From Anaspis maculata (lineage: Eukaryota > Arthropoda > Insecta > Coleoptera > Scraptiidae): 64,000 bases of DNA. The stretch is from assembly GCA_949128115.1 (NCBI GenBank), contig OX421968.1:25900377-25964376 (forward strand), given 5' to 3'. Shown here piece after piece: positions 13,301 to 23,460 of the stretch. The position numbers and the translations under genes were made by a program. Within the stretch, counting starts at the first letter, position 1, and every line of letters starts with the position of its first letter. The notes beneath the pieces are model-generated. The model did not search any database. It was not told where the DNA came from and saw nothing but the letters and a program-made list of their open reading frames with translations.

Positions 13301-16300
13301 CGCGCGAAAACTTACAGTTGCGATAATTTCCGCAATTTTCAAGATGAGATTTCAAGTTTCACAGTGTCAATTAGTAACGCGGGGGAAATCGGTAGGCGTG
13401 AGTAAGAACGGAGCGGACCAATTCGTTCCACTTTTTCAAATGGCACTCTCTGTTTTTCATAACTTTTTTTCTGAAAAATAATGTCATTCTTGATACAATG
13501 CGAAAAATTGAGAAAAAAGTTCACAATTTTCTGTAAGAAATTGGATTTTTTTATATTGATCTAAAATTGCAACACATTTGACTTTGATGTTTCTTGTCAA
13601 ACTACAGACACTTGGGGCCGTACTCATACCTCGCTTTTAAGCTAAAAGCGCTATTAGAGCGATGCACATTTTGGGGCATTTCTCATATTTCAGTGTTCAA
13701 AAATACAAATTAACTCGCAAATTAATTGCAATTAAGTACATACAATCGCTCCCAATCGCAATAATGTATTTTTGAAGCTTGAAAGCGAGGTATGAATGCG
13801 GCCCTTGTAGAAATACGCGTTACTATTTGATTCTGTGAAATTTGAAATCTGTACCTTGAAAATTGCGGAAATTACCGAAACTGTAAATTTTCGCGCGGAC
13901 ACCCGGTGTGTATGGTGCCGAACGTTAAGTACTTATTTAACCAGTAATTCTGACTCAAAAAACTAAGGCTCAGTTTTTCAAACGTGCATTTAACTTGTAT
14001 TTGAGTAACTTGTAGTTGTATGTAATAGTCCGGTAGCTTATTGCAATTTTTATGCTGAATAGTGCATTTCGAGTAAAAGCCAGGGTCAATTTATTTTCGT
14101 GTTCTACGATGAAAATTAAAATTTTTGAGGGTGGGACGCATTCTGAAATCTCATCCAGGGGGGGGGGGCTGAGAGTTTTTGTTTTTTGTTTTTGGGGCGT
14201 TCTGGGTGATTTACTTGTTTTTCATGAGAGAAGCCAAAACCATTTTTTTTTAAAATTTTGTGCTTTATTCTGAGATTTTTGGGGTGTTTATTCACCTTCC
14301 CATTTTCAAGCGGAGGGCCTTGGGGGGACAATTTAGGGCTGTTTCCACGATTTTCATTTTCTGCTAAATTGGACGTATATTGACGTGTTTGGTATCGTTT
14401 CTTACTAAATCTCGCCTTCTAAATCCAAATCTGGCCTTGAAATTACAACACGAACAGGTTTGAACTAAACTGCGCAACAAATATGTTGTCGCGAGGGAAA
14501 AATTGGTCCGAGTTTGGACCCCAATAACTTTTGAATGACACAAACCATTTTGATTCTATTTTGACGGTTAGTGAGATCAGTCTTTTCGTTATTCACCTTC
14601 AGGAGGTGAAGATCTGGAAGCTCCATGTAAAATATCTACAGGGTGAAATGTAAAACAGTATAAAATTTTGGCAAATTAAACGGACCCCCATTTTCAGAAT
14701 AATTTTTCTTCTAAAATGCAAATGGAAGGATTATAAAGCGTTACGTTTTAGCTAGCGTCCAGTTTCGAAATTTTTGAAATCGGAAGTCCAGTTGATTTTT
14801 TTCTCTTGGAAGATGCTGATTCATCCTATCGGTACAAAGAAGACTATGTTACTCTGATGATGGGAGGTTGCAATTCACGAATATTGTTGCTTAAACGGTT
14901 CTCAGCAACTCAACTCGCAGACCATCTGAAATACCTTGATCCAGGCTTCAAAAAAGGGGGCCATTCAAAATGGGCGACACAGGTGTTTTTCTTAAAAATT
15001 GAATTGGATCAGATTTTCACAACTGAAACAAGCTTACTTTGTGATTTTGACCCACCGAACTTGATGCTGATGGTCAATTTTAGTTTTTGATGATGACAGG
15101 CTCCCTAGGCTAACATAGTCTTTCTTGTAGCGATAGGATAAATCAGCATCCTCCAAGAAAAAAAAAAAAGTCAGAACCAGAGTTCCGATTCCAAAAATTC
15201 CAAAACTGGGCGCAAGCCAAAACATCACGCTTTATGATCTTTCCATATGCATTTGAAAAAAAAATTATTCTGAAAATGGGAGTCCGTTTAATTTGCTAAA
15301 AGTTTGCACTGTTTTACATTTCACCCTGTAAATATTTTACATAAAGCTTCCTGATCTTCACCTCCTGAAGGTGAATAACGGAAAGACTGATCTCACTAAC
15401 CGTGAAAACAAAATGGGAATGGTTTGTGTCATTCAGAAGTTATTGTCGTCCAAAGTCGGACCAATTTTTCCCTTGCGACAACATATTTGTTGCGCAGTTT
15501 AGTTACGCAAGAAGAAACAGGTTTTTTGAGCCCACTCTTTTGACATGCCCTAATTTTGGCCCAAAGCTTCAGCGGTCAAAATCCTCCTGAGGATCATTAG
15601 TTTCAAGTGTTTGAAACATGAAAATCATGCACTTAATGCGCCTTTTGCTTTTAGAAACACACACAATTGATTTCTTGGAGAAGCGATCCAATCATTTTTG
15701 AGTCAAGTAATTAATTTTCCAAATCAATTGTGGATTTTGTGTAAAAGGCAGACACCAGTAATTTTTGTGTTCTACGATTAAAATGAAAATTAATGAAGGT
15801 GAGAGACATTCTGGCTTTGCACCCAGAGGTCGGCTGAGGGGGGATTTTTTTGGGACCCTTGGAGTAATTCACTTATTCTTCATGAGAGAAGCCAAATCCA
15901 TCATTGTTTTATTTCTGTATTTTTTTACAGAATTTTCGGAATGTTTACTTACCCCCCATTTTGAATCAAGGGGCCCTGGGGAGACTTTCTGGGGTTGTTT
16001 CTACGATTTTTATTTTTTGCTAATTTAGGATCTATATTGACGTGCTTGATATCGTTTCTTGCTAAATCTCACTTTCTAAATCCAAATCTGGTGTTGGAGA
16101 TACGATACGAGCAGGTTTGAACTAGTTAGGCAATAAAAACAGGTTTTTTGGGTTCATTTTTATGACATCTTTCAATTTGGGTCTAAGGGTTCAGGATCAA
16201 AATCCTCCTCACAATCAATAGTTTCAAGTATTTACAACATAAAGCATGCGCCTTTGGTTTTGGAACCCTGAGCCCAAATTAGGGTATGTCAAAAAACTGG

Positions 16301-19300
16301 ATCCAAAAAACCTGCTTTTCCCACACAATTAGTTCAAACCTGTTTGTATCGTATTTCCAACATCAGATTTGGATTTAGAAGGTGGGATTTAGTAAGAAAC
16401 GATACCAAGCCCGTCAATATAGATCCTTACTTAGCAAAAAATAGAAATCGTGGAAACAATCTCAAAAAGTCCCTCCAGGGCCCCTTGGTTCAAAATGGGG
16501 GTAAGTAAACATTCCGAAAATTCTGTAAAAAATTACAGAATTGAAAAAATGATGGATTTGGCTTCTCTCATGAAAAACAAGTGAATTACTCCTAGGGTCC
16601 CAAAAAGATCCCTCCTCAGCCCCCTCTGGGTGCAAAGCCAGAATGCCTCCCACTCTCAAAAATTTTCATTTCAATTGTAGACCAGAAAAATTGCCGATGT
16701 CTGCTTTTTACACGAAATGCACAATTGTTTAAGCAAATGATTTATTAGTTAGCTCAAAAATTATTGGACCGTTCTCCAAAAAAACAATATGCGATATTCA
16801 AAGACACGACTTGCGCTGTAGGTTCGCAAAGCTAGGGGATGGAACTCATGCGTCTGCGCGAGCTAGGAAAAGTCAAAACCTGCAGATTTTCAGCCATCGA
16901 TTTAACAAAGGAAAATAGATGACAAGAAACTCCTGATTTCCATGCTAGATTATGCGGAATGATGTTGTCCATGTGCATTGCTGTCGAAAAAATTAATTCC
17001 GCGCGTATAGTGCTCCGAAAAGAACGAAAAAGCCGTTTTCAGTGTATAACTGGTTGCCTAGGAGGTGATGGTTTTTGGGAACACACATGAAATGGAACTG
17101 TAATGTTCTTTTCGTACGGTTTTTGCAGCCAGGCACTCAACAAACTGCCTGTCATTTTTGAAAAAAAAACAAAACACAAAACCTCTGATATATTATACAT
17201 ATAACCCGATAAAATTTTAGTCACCATTTGTTTACATGCAGTTTCATGCCATTGACAGACAGGACGGCAACGGTAAGGCAGAGAAGAATACTAGAAGTAG
17301 GGCGGTGTTTTCAAAAACACACCAACTGATGAACACGTCACCATATTTTCGCTCCTTGTGTATCTAAAACTGATCCATCATTGCTGGTCTTTAACACAAT
17401 GAAAGATCAAGAAACACTCTTTTTTCCATAGCTTATTTGAAAGTTTCATTTCCAGCCGTTTCAATAATATACAATGTTGAAATTACGCTTTTTACATGTG
17501 TTAGCATACGGCACTATTCTCAAATCCCCTAGCATAGTTGCGCCAGCGCAGAAATGGCACTGAATTTCGCCTATTGGGTGTGGTTCTGAAAGCAAAAGGC
17601 GCATCCAGTACACGATTATTATGTTCAAAATACTTGAAACTAATGATCCTCATGAGGATTTTGATCGCCCAAGCCTTGGGCCCAAATTAAGGCGTGTCAA
17701 GAAAGTGGGCACAAAAAACCTGTTTTTTCTTGCATAACTAGTTCAAACCTGCTCGTGTTGTAATTTCAAGGCCAGATTCGAATTCAAAAGGCGGGATTTA
17801 GTAAGAAACGATATCAAGCACGTCAATATACGTCCTAATTTAGCAGAAGATGAAAATCGTGGAAACAACCCTAAATAGTCCCCCCAAGGCCCCCCGGTTG
17901 AAAATGGGGGGTGAATATACATCCCAAAAATCTCGAAATAAATCACAGAATTTGAAAAAAAATTGATTTGGCTTCTCTCATGAAAAACAAGTAAATCACC
18001 CAGAGGGTCCCGAAAAACCCCCCCTCAGCCCCCTCTGGGTGCAATCCCAGAATGCCTCCCACCCTCAAAATTTTTCGTTTTTATCGTAGAACACGAAAAT
18101 AACTTGACCCTAGCTTTTACTCAAAATGCACGATTCATCAGCTAATCCGCCGGACTATATCAACTTCTATCCAATAATATACCTCGATAATTAGCTCATT
18201 GAGAAGCCAATTTTCAAAAAGTGTACATTCAAGGAAAAAATGGCGTAACTTTTTAATAAATGAAAATAGGGGGATAAATCAGAAACCGTTTCAAGGAAAG
18301 ACTTCATTTTTTATATTTTTGGTGTTGGTATCCACAAAAAAAAAATTCTTGGCAAAATGGAGGATGACAAAACCATCAAAAGTTTTGCACTGTTTTATCT
18401 GACAATTTTATCAAGGCCGGCCCTGGAAATTTCAAACGGCTTGATAAGGTGATGTGTCAGCTAGCAATAGAACCCACAAAATTTCAATCGAATCCATTGG
18501 ATCGTTCAAAAGATACGGCTTATTTAAAAAATCGACAAAACACATGAATCACCCTGTAACTTCAAAACGAACAGCGTTAGAAAAATTTCAAAGTCAGATC
18601 CTGGTTTGCCTGGAAAAACTGGACCTACCCTTAGGCTATGTCCATTTGGTGGTGAAATAATGAAATAATAAATCACCCTGTATAAAGATAATATATCTCA
18701 CCCTAAGGGGGCAACTTCGAAGGACATTTTTGCTCAGATCTTTCAGGTTACGTACTTTTTACTACCCGTGTCAAACTGGGCTGAGCAGAATTACGAAGTC
18801 GAAACTGTTGTTACAGCTGGAGCGACAACTGGGCGTGAAGTTCCTCATGGTCAACATAAACGAGTGTTTGTTGGACACTAGTTGTCCGCCGAAGAGCTCC
18901 TGTTCCAGCATTCTCCAGATCAAGAAGGAACCTGCCGTGGTTTTCACAAACAAGACGTCATTCGTCGGCATCAAAGCGGTAACCGAGGCCGATTGCAACT
19001 GCGTCGCGCGCACTGTGACTGAATGTTTCAATGGGGGCTCGCCCATTGACGGCGGCGCCTGCAGCTGTCCCGAAGGCTCAGAGGGACCGCACTGCGAAAT
19101 CCTCAGGATCGGATTCGACGGCAATGGTTGGGCCATGTACCCGACCTTTGATACGTGCAACGACACGGAAATCACCCTGTCTATCTTGCCACAAAGTGAA
19201 GACGGTTTGATTTTCTATGTCGGACCGCTCACCATGAACCACGCCACGCATTCCAAAGGTACATCCCATTTCCATAAGGGTGGGGTCCAGTCAGCTGATT

Positions 19301-22300
19301 TAGCCGCGGTTTTAGTTTTAGCCGTAAGCGCTGCATCGCTTATTGGCTGTCCTGAGGCTGGTTCATAAGAGCCAATGGGCGTAGCTGCGCTTGCGACTAA
19401 AATTAAAACTTGAGGCTAAATAAGCTGACTAAACCCACCCCCAATCTTATATTTGAAGTGAAACTTTTAATGTGTTTATTTGAATTTAATTCCTAAGAAC
19501 CGTACTCTGCCATCCACTTGAACTCAAGAAGTTTCACTTATGCCGAGCGCGTGATAAACTGTTCGTCAAAAGTTAAGCATAGACCAAAATTTGCTCCAAT
19601 ATCAAGTAAGGATTCCTTCGGGAAAAGATATCCGATTTGAAAAAAATGTATGGTGCTTGGTAGAGCTTTTCTTCAGCTATAAGACGCTATGTCGATTTAC
19701 GTCACCATTGACTTCGTCCATGATATACAGGATGCTAAAGGAAGGAGTGTCAAAAGTGTTAATTTTTGAAGTCGTAGAACTTTTTTAGAAAAAATTCCGG
19801 ATTTTTTTTCTCTTGACTTTTAGAAAGCGGATATCAATATCTCGAAACGGTTTTTGACTTTTGATCGTATTCTGTTTCTTCGAAGAGTTCTTGATTTTTT
19901 TGTGAAATTTAGATTTTTTGATGCGCTAGAGCAGTTGCTTTTTCTTGAAAATTTACAGAAACGTACACAGTTGCTGGATGAATTATACCATGAGAGGTTA
20001 TCCTCTGGACCTCTTCAGGGGAGATGCCCAAGGAAGCATGCTGCAACATCACTTTGACACTTATTGAACCCAGCATGGATAAAAATCCAAGACTTGTAAT
20101 CATACGTTGCATCAAAATTACCATGGTTACCAATTAGTCCCATCATGGGTAATTTTGTTACTGCCGAAGTCACTGGAAATTTTTAGAAGTGATATGACCC
20201 AGACGAGTAGAGACAGAGTCATAATTCTTTTTTTGATTCCAATCGGACACGTTATTGGTCATTCAAGCATGATGTGCAAGTTTTTCACGTTTATACTTTT
20301 TCAGTGGTGGGGGGTAATTTTGACGTTTGTCATGTCGTAATTTTTTCCTTGTACTTGTGATCATTAAAGGTGCGTTCAGTCAGCTTATTTAGCCGCAAGT
20401 TTTAATTTTAGTCGTAAGCGCAGCATCGCTTATTGGCTGATCTGAGGAGGCTGGTTCATGACAGCCAATGAGCATCGCTGCGCTTACGACTAAAATTAAA
20501 ACTTGCGGCTGAACAAGCTGACTGAACGCACCTTAAAATGTCGACATGAATATATACTGTCATTTTCAGCTGATCAATTTAAAGTTTGCGTTTGGTGTTT
20601 TTCTTCCTCAAAGTCCAGATTTCTTGAGAAAAACTTCGTTGGTCTTCTCTTTCACTACTGATGTGGAAGTGGTAGATTACATTCATGCTGACATTTCAAT
20701 GGTGACAAGTACAAAAAAAAAGTTCTGACATGACAAACGTCAAAATTACCCCCCACCACTGAAAAAGTATGAACGTGAAAAATTTGCACATCATGCTCGA
20801 ATGACCAATAATGTGTCCGACTTGAATCGAAAAAAGAATTATGGCTCTATCTCTACTCGTCTAGAAGATATCACTCCTGGAAATTTCCAGTGACTTGAGC
20901 AGTAACAAAATCACCCATGATGGGACTAATTGGTAACCATGGTAATTTTGATGCAACGTATGGTTACAAGTCTTGCATTTTTATTCATGCTGGGGTCGAT
21001 AAGTGTCAAAGTGATGACGCAGCATGCTTCATCGGGCATCTCCTCTGAAGAGGTCCAGAGGATAACCTCTTCTGAAGGCCCATGAGGTCAATTTTTCTCA
21101 TGGTATAATTCATCCATCAATTGTGTACGTTTCTGTGAATTTGAAAGAAAAAGCAACAGCTCTAGCAAATTCTGCATCAAAAAATCTAGGAACTCTTCAA
21201 AGAAACAAAATACGATCAAAAGTCAAAAACCGTTTCGAGATATTGATATCCGCTTCCTAAAACTCAATGGGAAAAAAATCCGGAATTTTTCCTAAAAAAG
21301 TTTCACGACTTCAAAAATTTACACTTTTGACACTCCTTCCTTTGGCATCCTGTATATCATGAACAAAGTCAATGGTGCCATAAGTCGACATAGCGTCTTG
21401 CAGCTGAAGAAAAGCTCTACCAGCCACCATGAACTTTTTTCAAATCGTATATTTTTTCCTCAAGATATCCATGCTTGAAATGGGAGCAAATTTTGACCTA
21501 TGCTTAACTTTTGACGAGTAGTTTATTTGCTCTTATGGTTTTTTTAAATGATGATAATTTCAGATTTGTTGTTCTTTTGCAGATTTCATGTCTCTTGAAT
21601 TGAGAGAAGGTTTTGTAGTGCTTAAGTTAGACTTGGGTAGTGGTCCAATGGAGGTCCTACATGACAAGAAAAAGCTCAATGATGGTGCTATGCATAAAAT
21701 CAAAATTATGATCAGAACGGAGGTGAGTGTTTTCTAGATGATCAAGTTTTGGTGGTAATGACAACAATTTTGAATTGCAGGACGTGCAAATAAGTCTGGA
21801 CGAGTGCTTGACTGGCTGCTTTATTTGGCAAAGCCTCAATGGCGGTCTGTTGAACGTAAACGGACCTCTGCAAATCGGCGGCAGACGTAACATATTCACA
21901 TCAGAACAATCGAAAATGGTGTGGGACAAGTTCGCTCCAACCAACAAGGGATTCTTTGGGTGCATAGCGAATTTCACGTACAATTCGCATGTTTACAACT
22001 TGGGATCGCCGTCGGACAGTTACGGCGAGCACATCAACTGCAATTACAGCGGAACGCAAGCGGCCACGTTCGGTATCGACTCGAACTTCCTGGTGGCTAT
22101 TCTCGTGTGCATTGCCATTTTATTAATCTTGCTGCTGGCCGTGGTGGTCCACAAGAGGAAGCAGGACAATATGAACGAAAAGGACATGGACGACACGCGC
22201 GAGAACATCATCAATTACGAAGACGAGGGCGGTGGCGAGTGCGACACAAACTTTGACTTGTCAGTGCTGCGTCCAAATCTGGACGAGAAGCCGCCTATCA

Positions 22301-22608
22301 GGGACAACCTGTACAAACAAGGAGCGGAGGTGCCGGCTGACATCAGTGGCTTCCTAGACAGCAAAAAGCGCACTTGTGATAAAGACCCGGACAATTTGCC
22401 ATATGACGACGTTCGCCACTATGGCTATGAGGGCGACGGCAACACGTCCGGTTCGTTGTCGTCGTTGGCCTCGTGCACTGACGAGGGCGATTTAAAGTTC
22501 AATTATTTGTCCAGCTTCGGACCGCGCTTCCGAAAGTTGGCCGACATGTATGGCGACGACGCCAGCGAAGAGGGAAGCCAGAATGGCGGTGAGGAATCTT
22601 GGTGCTAA
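8585..22608 (+). CDS. shg: E-cadherin (shotgun/DE-cadherin-like), eight 3' exons, 5' end outside window
   Basis: Classic cadherin, the calcium-dependent adhesion receptor of epithelial adherens junctions that links to actin through catenins. Spliced exons: 8585-8730, 8789-9067, 10335-11957, 12029-12709, 12800-12997, 18817-19258, 21583-21722, 21781-22608; all phases agree and give 1444 residues before the stop. Order of domains: about six cadherin repeats with DxND-type linkers (INDNSP, VNDEIP, RNDNQP, ENDEPP, INDNAP), a non-chordate classic-cadherin region (AHGSPYY, then INECL), one EGF (CFNGGSPIDGGACSCPEG), one laminin-G, a transmembrane helix near 22087-22152, and a tail of about 151 residues. 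The tail has the p120-catenin-type motif ENIINYEDEGGGE and the beta-catenin-type motif FGPRFRKLADMYG. One EGF and one LamG fit shotgun rather than N-cadherin, which has more. The signal peptide and N-terminus are missing from the window. Orthology to shg is my inference from this architecture. Confidence 0.92.
8731..8788 (+). other. GC-AG intron, 58 nt
   Basis: The intron begins GCAAGTTG and ends TTTCAAAAAG. Splicing at GC joins GTPVIT to VKATDPDPP, the normal first strand of a cadherin repeat (GTxVxxVxAxDPD). The nearby GT at 8735 would make the next codon TAA. GCAAGT is the usual strong form of a GC donor. Confidence 0.85.
8789..9067 (+). CDS. shg: Cadherin exon 2 in window (one repeat)
   Basis: Ninety-three codons in phase 0, bounded by an AAAAAG acceptor and a CAG/GTAGGT donor. 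It encodes most of one cadherin repeat, including FDRDE in the middle and the linker VEDINDNSPSF at the end, which supplies calcium ligands. Confidence 0.92.
9167..10029. repeat. Palindromic repeat in cadherin intron
   Basis: GGTCCATCGTAGCGTA near 9176 is matched in reverse complement by TACGCTACGATGGACC near 10008. CGGGATAAACGAAGCG near 9319 pairs with CGCTTCGTTTATCCCG near 9871. The right end carries CACCCTGTATGTA, the ACAGGGTG box in inverse, and the left end a degenerate ACAGGCTGG. It fills most of the 1.27-kb intron. Confidence 0.85.
10270..10306. repeat. (TA)n microsatellite 28 nt before a splice acceptor
   Basis: An uninterrupted run of alternating T and A of about 37 bases lies immediately upstream of the polypyrimidine tract and CACAG acceptor of exon 3 (10335). 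Confidence 0.95.
10335..11957 (+). CDS. shg: Cadherin exon 3 in window (five repeat linkers)
   Basis: A 541-codon exon in phase 0 at both ends. It begins DYRADISED, directly continuing the FDQQ end of exon 2. Linkers VEDVNDEIP, IEDRNDNQP, IQNENDEPP and LKDINDNAP mark repeat boundaries; one linker is degenerate (VSSDKQAPRI), so that junction probably binds less calcium. The donor is ATT/GTAAGT. An in-frame upstream ATG at 10305 lies in the intron and is not the start. Confidence 0.95.
11969..11990. repeat. (TA)n microsatellite just after a splice donor
   Basis: About 20 bases of alternating T and A start 11 nt into a 71-nt intron, followed by TTTATTTATTTTT that leads into the acceptor at 12028. 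Confidence 0.9.
12029..12709 (+). CDS. shg: Cadherin exon 4 in window
   Basis: 227 codons, phase 0, acceptor ATTTTCAG and donor GAT/GTAAGT. It completes the last regular cadherin repeat (linker IGDRNDNEA) and enters the membrane-proximal non-chordate classic-cadherin region. The in-frame ATG at 12014 is intronic. Confidence 0.93.
12800..12997 (+). CDS. shg: Cadherin exon 5 in window
   Basis: Sixty-six codons, phase 0, acceptor TTTTTTTACAG, donor GCG/GTAAGA. It contains FSAHGSPYYAPEKM, a segment typical of the membrane-proximal domain of insect classic cadherins. It splices over a 5.8-kb repeat-filled intron to exon 6. Confidence 0.92.
13288..13914. repeat. Palindromic repeat with CCGGGTGTC termini
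   Basis: ATACCGGGTGTCGCGCGAAA near 13289 is mirrored by TTTCGCGCGGACACCCGGTG near 13890. TTTCCGCAATTTTCAAG pairs with CTTGAAAATTGCGGAAA. Inner arms diverge more than the ends. It lies in the intron between exons 5 and 6. Confidence 0.8.
14025..18158. repeat. 4.1-kb composite inverted repeat built from four copies of one arm
   Basis: Outer ends ATAGTCCGG (14025) and CCGGACTAT (ending 18158) are complementary. A roughly 400-bp segment recognisable by TCTACGAT, CATGAGAGAAGCC and GATATCGTTTCTT-like blocks occurs four times: about 14050-14460 (+), 15740-16130 (+), 16340-16700 (-) and 17660-18115 (-). The symmetry centre is near 16250. Short open frames across it are mirror images and not genes. 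Confidence 0.78.
14466..15500. repeat. Nested palindrome, ACAGGGTG family
   Basis: TTCACCTTCAGGAGGTGAAG near 14592 is mirrored by CTTCACCTCCTGAAGGTGAA near 15357. ACAGGGTGAAATGTAAAACA near 14639 is mirrored by TGTTTTACATTTCACCCTGT near 15310. The outer part GAACTAAACTGC, GTTGTCGC, CAATAACTTT also occurs at 53269 onward, which ties this hairpin to the one at 53263-54832. Confidence 0.8.
18817..19258 (+). CDS. shg: Cadherin exon 6 in window (EGF and LamG start)
   Basis: The acceptor CTGTTGTTACAG gives LERQLGVKFLMVNINECL in frame with exon 5. An upstream CAG at 18746 would run into a stop, so it was not used. The exon holds a complete EGF-like domain (CFNGG...CSCPEGSEGPHC) and the first strands of a laminin-G domain. 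It ends in phase 1 at AAAG/GTACAT. Confidence 0.88.
19278..19442. mobile_element. MITE, 165 bp, copy 1 of 3
   Basis: Terminal inverted repeats of about 45 bp: GTCAGCTGATTTAGCCGCGG near the left end and TAAGCTGACT near the right. It is the most diverged of three copies (others at 20369-20532 and 42763-42926) and starts about 20 nt after the donor of cadherin exon 6. It encodes nothing. Confidence 0.85.
19553..21530. repeat. 2-kb palindromic repeat in cadherin intron
   Basis: Arms of roughly 800 bp: GTCAAAAGTTAAGCATAG near 19565 pairs with CTATGCTTAACTTTTGAC near 21500, and GACACTCCTTCCTTTGGCAT near 21328 pairs with its complement near 19733. The arms differ by scattered changes. The MITE at 20369-20532 sits in the loop, so it entered after or together with the palindrome. 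Confidence 0.88.
20369..20532. mobile_element. MITE, 164 bp, copy 2 of 3
   Basis: GGTGCGTTCAGTCAGCTTAT at the left and its near complement ending ACTGAACGCACC at the right; TIRs are almost perfect over about 55 bp. TTAAA directly abuts both ends, a possible target duplication. Confidence 0.92.
21583..21722 (+). CDS. shg: Cadherin exon 7 in window (LamG)
   Basis: Enters with two bases completing an Asp codon and encodes FMSLELREGFVVLKLDLGSG and onward, strands of the laminin-G fold. Acceptor TTCTTTTGCAG, donor GAG/GTGAGT. Confidence 0.92.
21781..22608 (+). CDS. shg: Cadherin last exon: LamG end, membrane helix, catenin-binding tail
   Basis: Acceptor TTGAATTGCAG. It encodes the end of laminin-G (GFFGCIANF), a hydrophobic helix (FLVAILVCIAILLILLLAVV), a basic stop-transfer HKRK, and the cytoplasmic tail. 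The juxtamembrane ENIINYEDEGGGE is the p120-catenin-binding type. SLSSLASCTDEGD and FGPRFRKLADMYG form the beta-catenin-binding region. The stop is TAA at 22606. Confidence 0.95.
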   Translation, partial: DVQISLDECLTGCFIWQSLNGGLLNVNGPLQIGGRRNIFTSEQSKMVWDKFAPTNKGFFGCIANFTYNSHVYNLGSPSDSYGEHINCNYSGTQAATFGIDSNFLVAILVCIAILLILLLAVVVHKRKQDNMNEKDMDDTRENIINYEDEGGGECDTNFDLSVLRPNLDEKPPIRDNLYKQGAEVPADISGFLDSKKRTCDKDPDNLPYDDVRHYGYEGDGNTSGSLSSLASCTDEGDLKFNYLSSFGPRFRKLADMYGDDASEEGSQNGGEESWC

Positions 22609-23460
22609 GATTTTTGATAATAAATCCAACGACAACAATATTTTTGTACTTAAAACTGTGTTTGACCAAAGATGACAATATTTTTGGATGGAACTGATGA
22701 AATGTATATATATTTACTTTCTATTGAATAATAGACTGAGAAAAAACACGCGTTCAATACCACAACAATTTGTGAAGAGGTCTTAATATTTTTTATTTAT
22801 GACACACTACAGAACCAACAATAATTATTATTGATGCATTATAAAATGGTTAATAATTATAAGAAATATTGCCAGCAGTATGCCAAGTAACAAAAGGCAA
22901 ACCATAAATACTAGTATTTATTTTTCAAGTCTAAACTTGAAATTTACAAGGTTTATTGTATCGCACCTACCATCTGCATAATTGGTGTATCCATAAAAAT
23001 GTTCTTGATTTTTTTATACATACATACTAATATTATATTTTTTTATTACTCTGGTTGTTTCACCAGTGGAGCGCCATGTCTAGTATGTATGTTTTTTACA
23101 TGTATTTTTTACAACTGAAGTTATATTGTCATACCTTGTAGAAGCTTTTAAATAATTTTAGTTGTAACATTCCATTGTTGTATGTGATTTATATTGGCAG
23201 CCATAAATAGACACATCGTTATATTTTGATCTCTTGATATGAGTAACTTGTTTGAAAAATTCTTCCATTGTTTAAAATTGTATTCCATTGTTAAACTTTC
23301 GAGGTTTTATTGATATTTTATATTAAGTATTATTTTGCATCATTAAATATCCTCCATTGAATACTGTAACTTTTCCATTGAATTGTGATTGATCATTGAT
23401 TGATTAATTCATTCTTGCATAGCCACACAGTTTGCAATAAAATGAGTATTTCTCTATGCA
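22609..23460 (+). other. Probable 3' UTR of the cadherin gene with AATAAA signals
   Basis: AT-rich sequence after the stop. AATAAA occurs at 22619 (very close to the stop) and at 23436-23441; the latter, followed within about 30 nt by a T/G-rich tract, is the better poly(A) signal. Further AATAAA-like sites near 23788 and 23886 could extend the transcript. Confidence 0.45.

Noticed and set aside
18730..18816. Upstream extension of cadherin exon 6 in the open frame
   Set aside because: No in-phase acceptor with a pyrimidine tract upstream of 18816, and the extra residues do not resemble cadherin.
8585..22608. Identity as N-cadherin
   Set aside because: Only one EGF and one laminin-G domain, and a tail closer to the shotgun type; N-cadherin has more of these domains.
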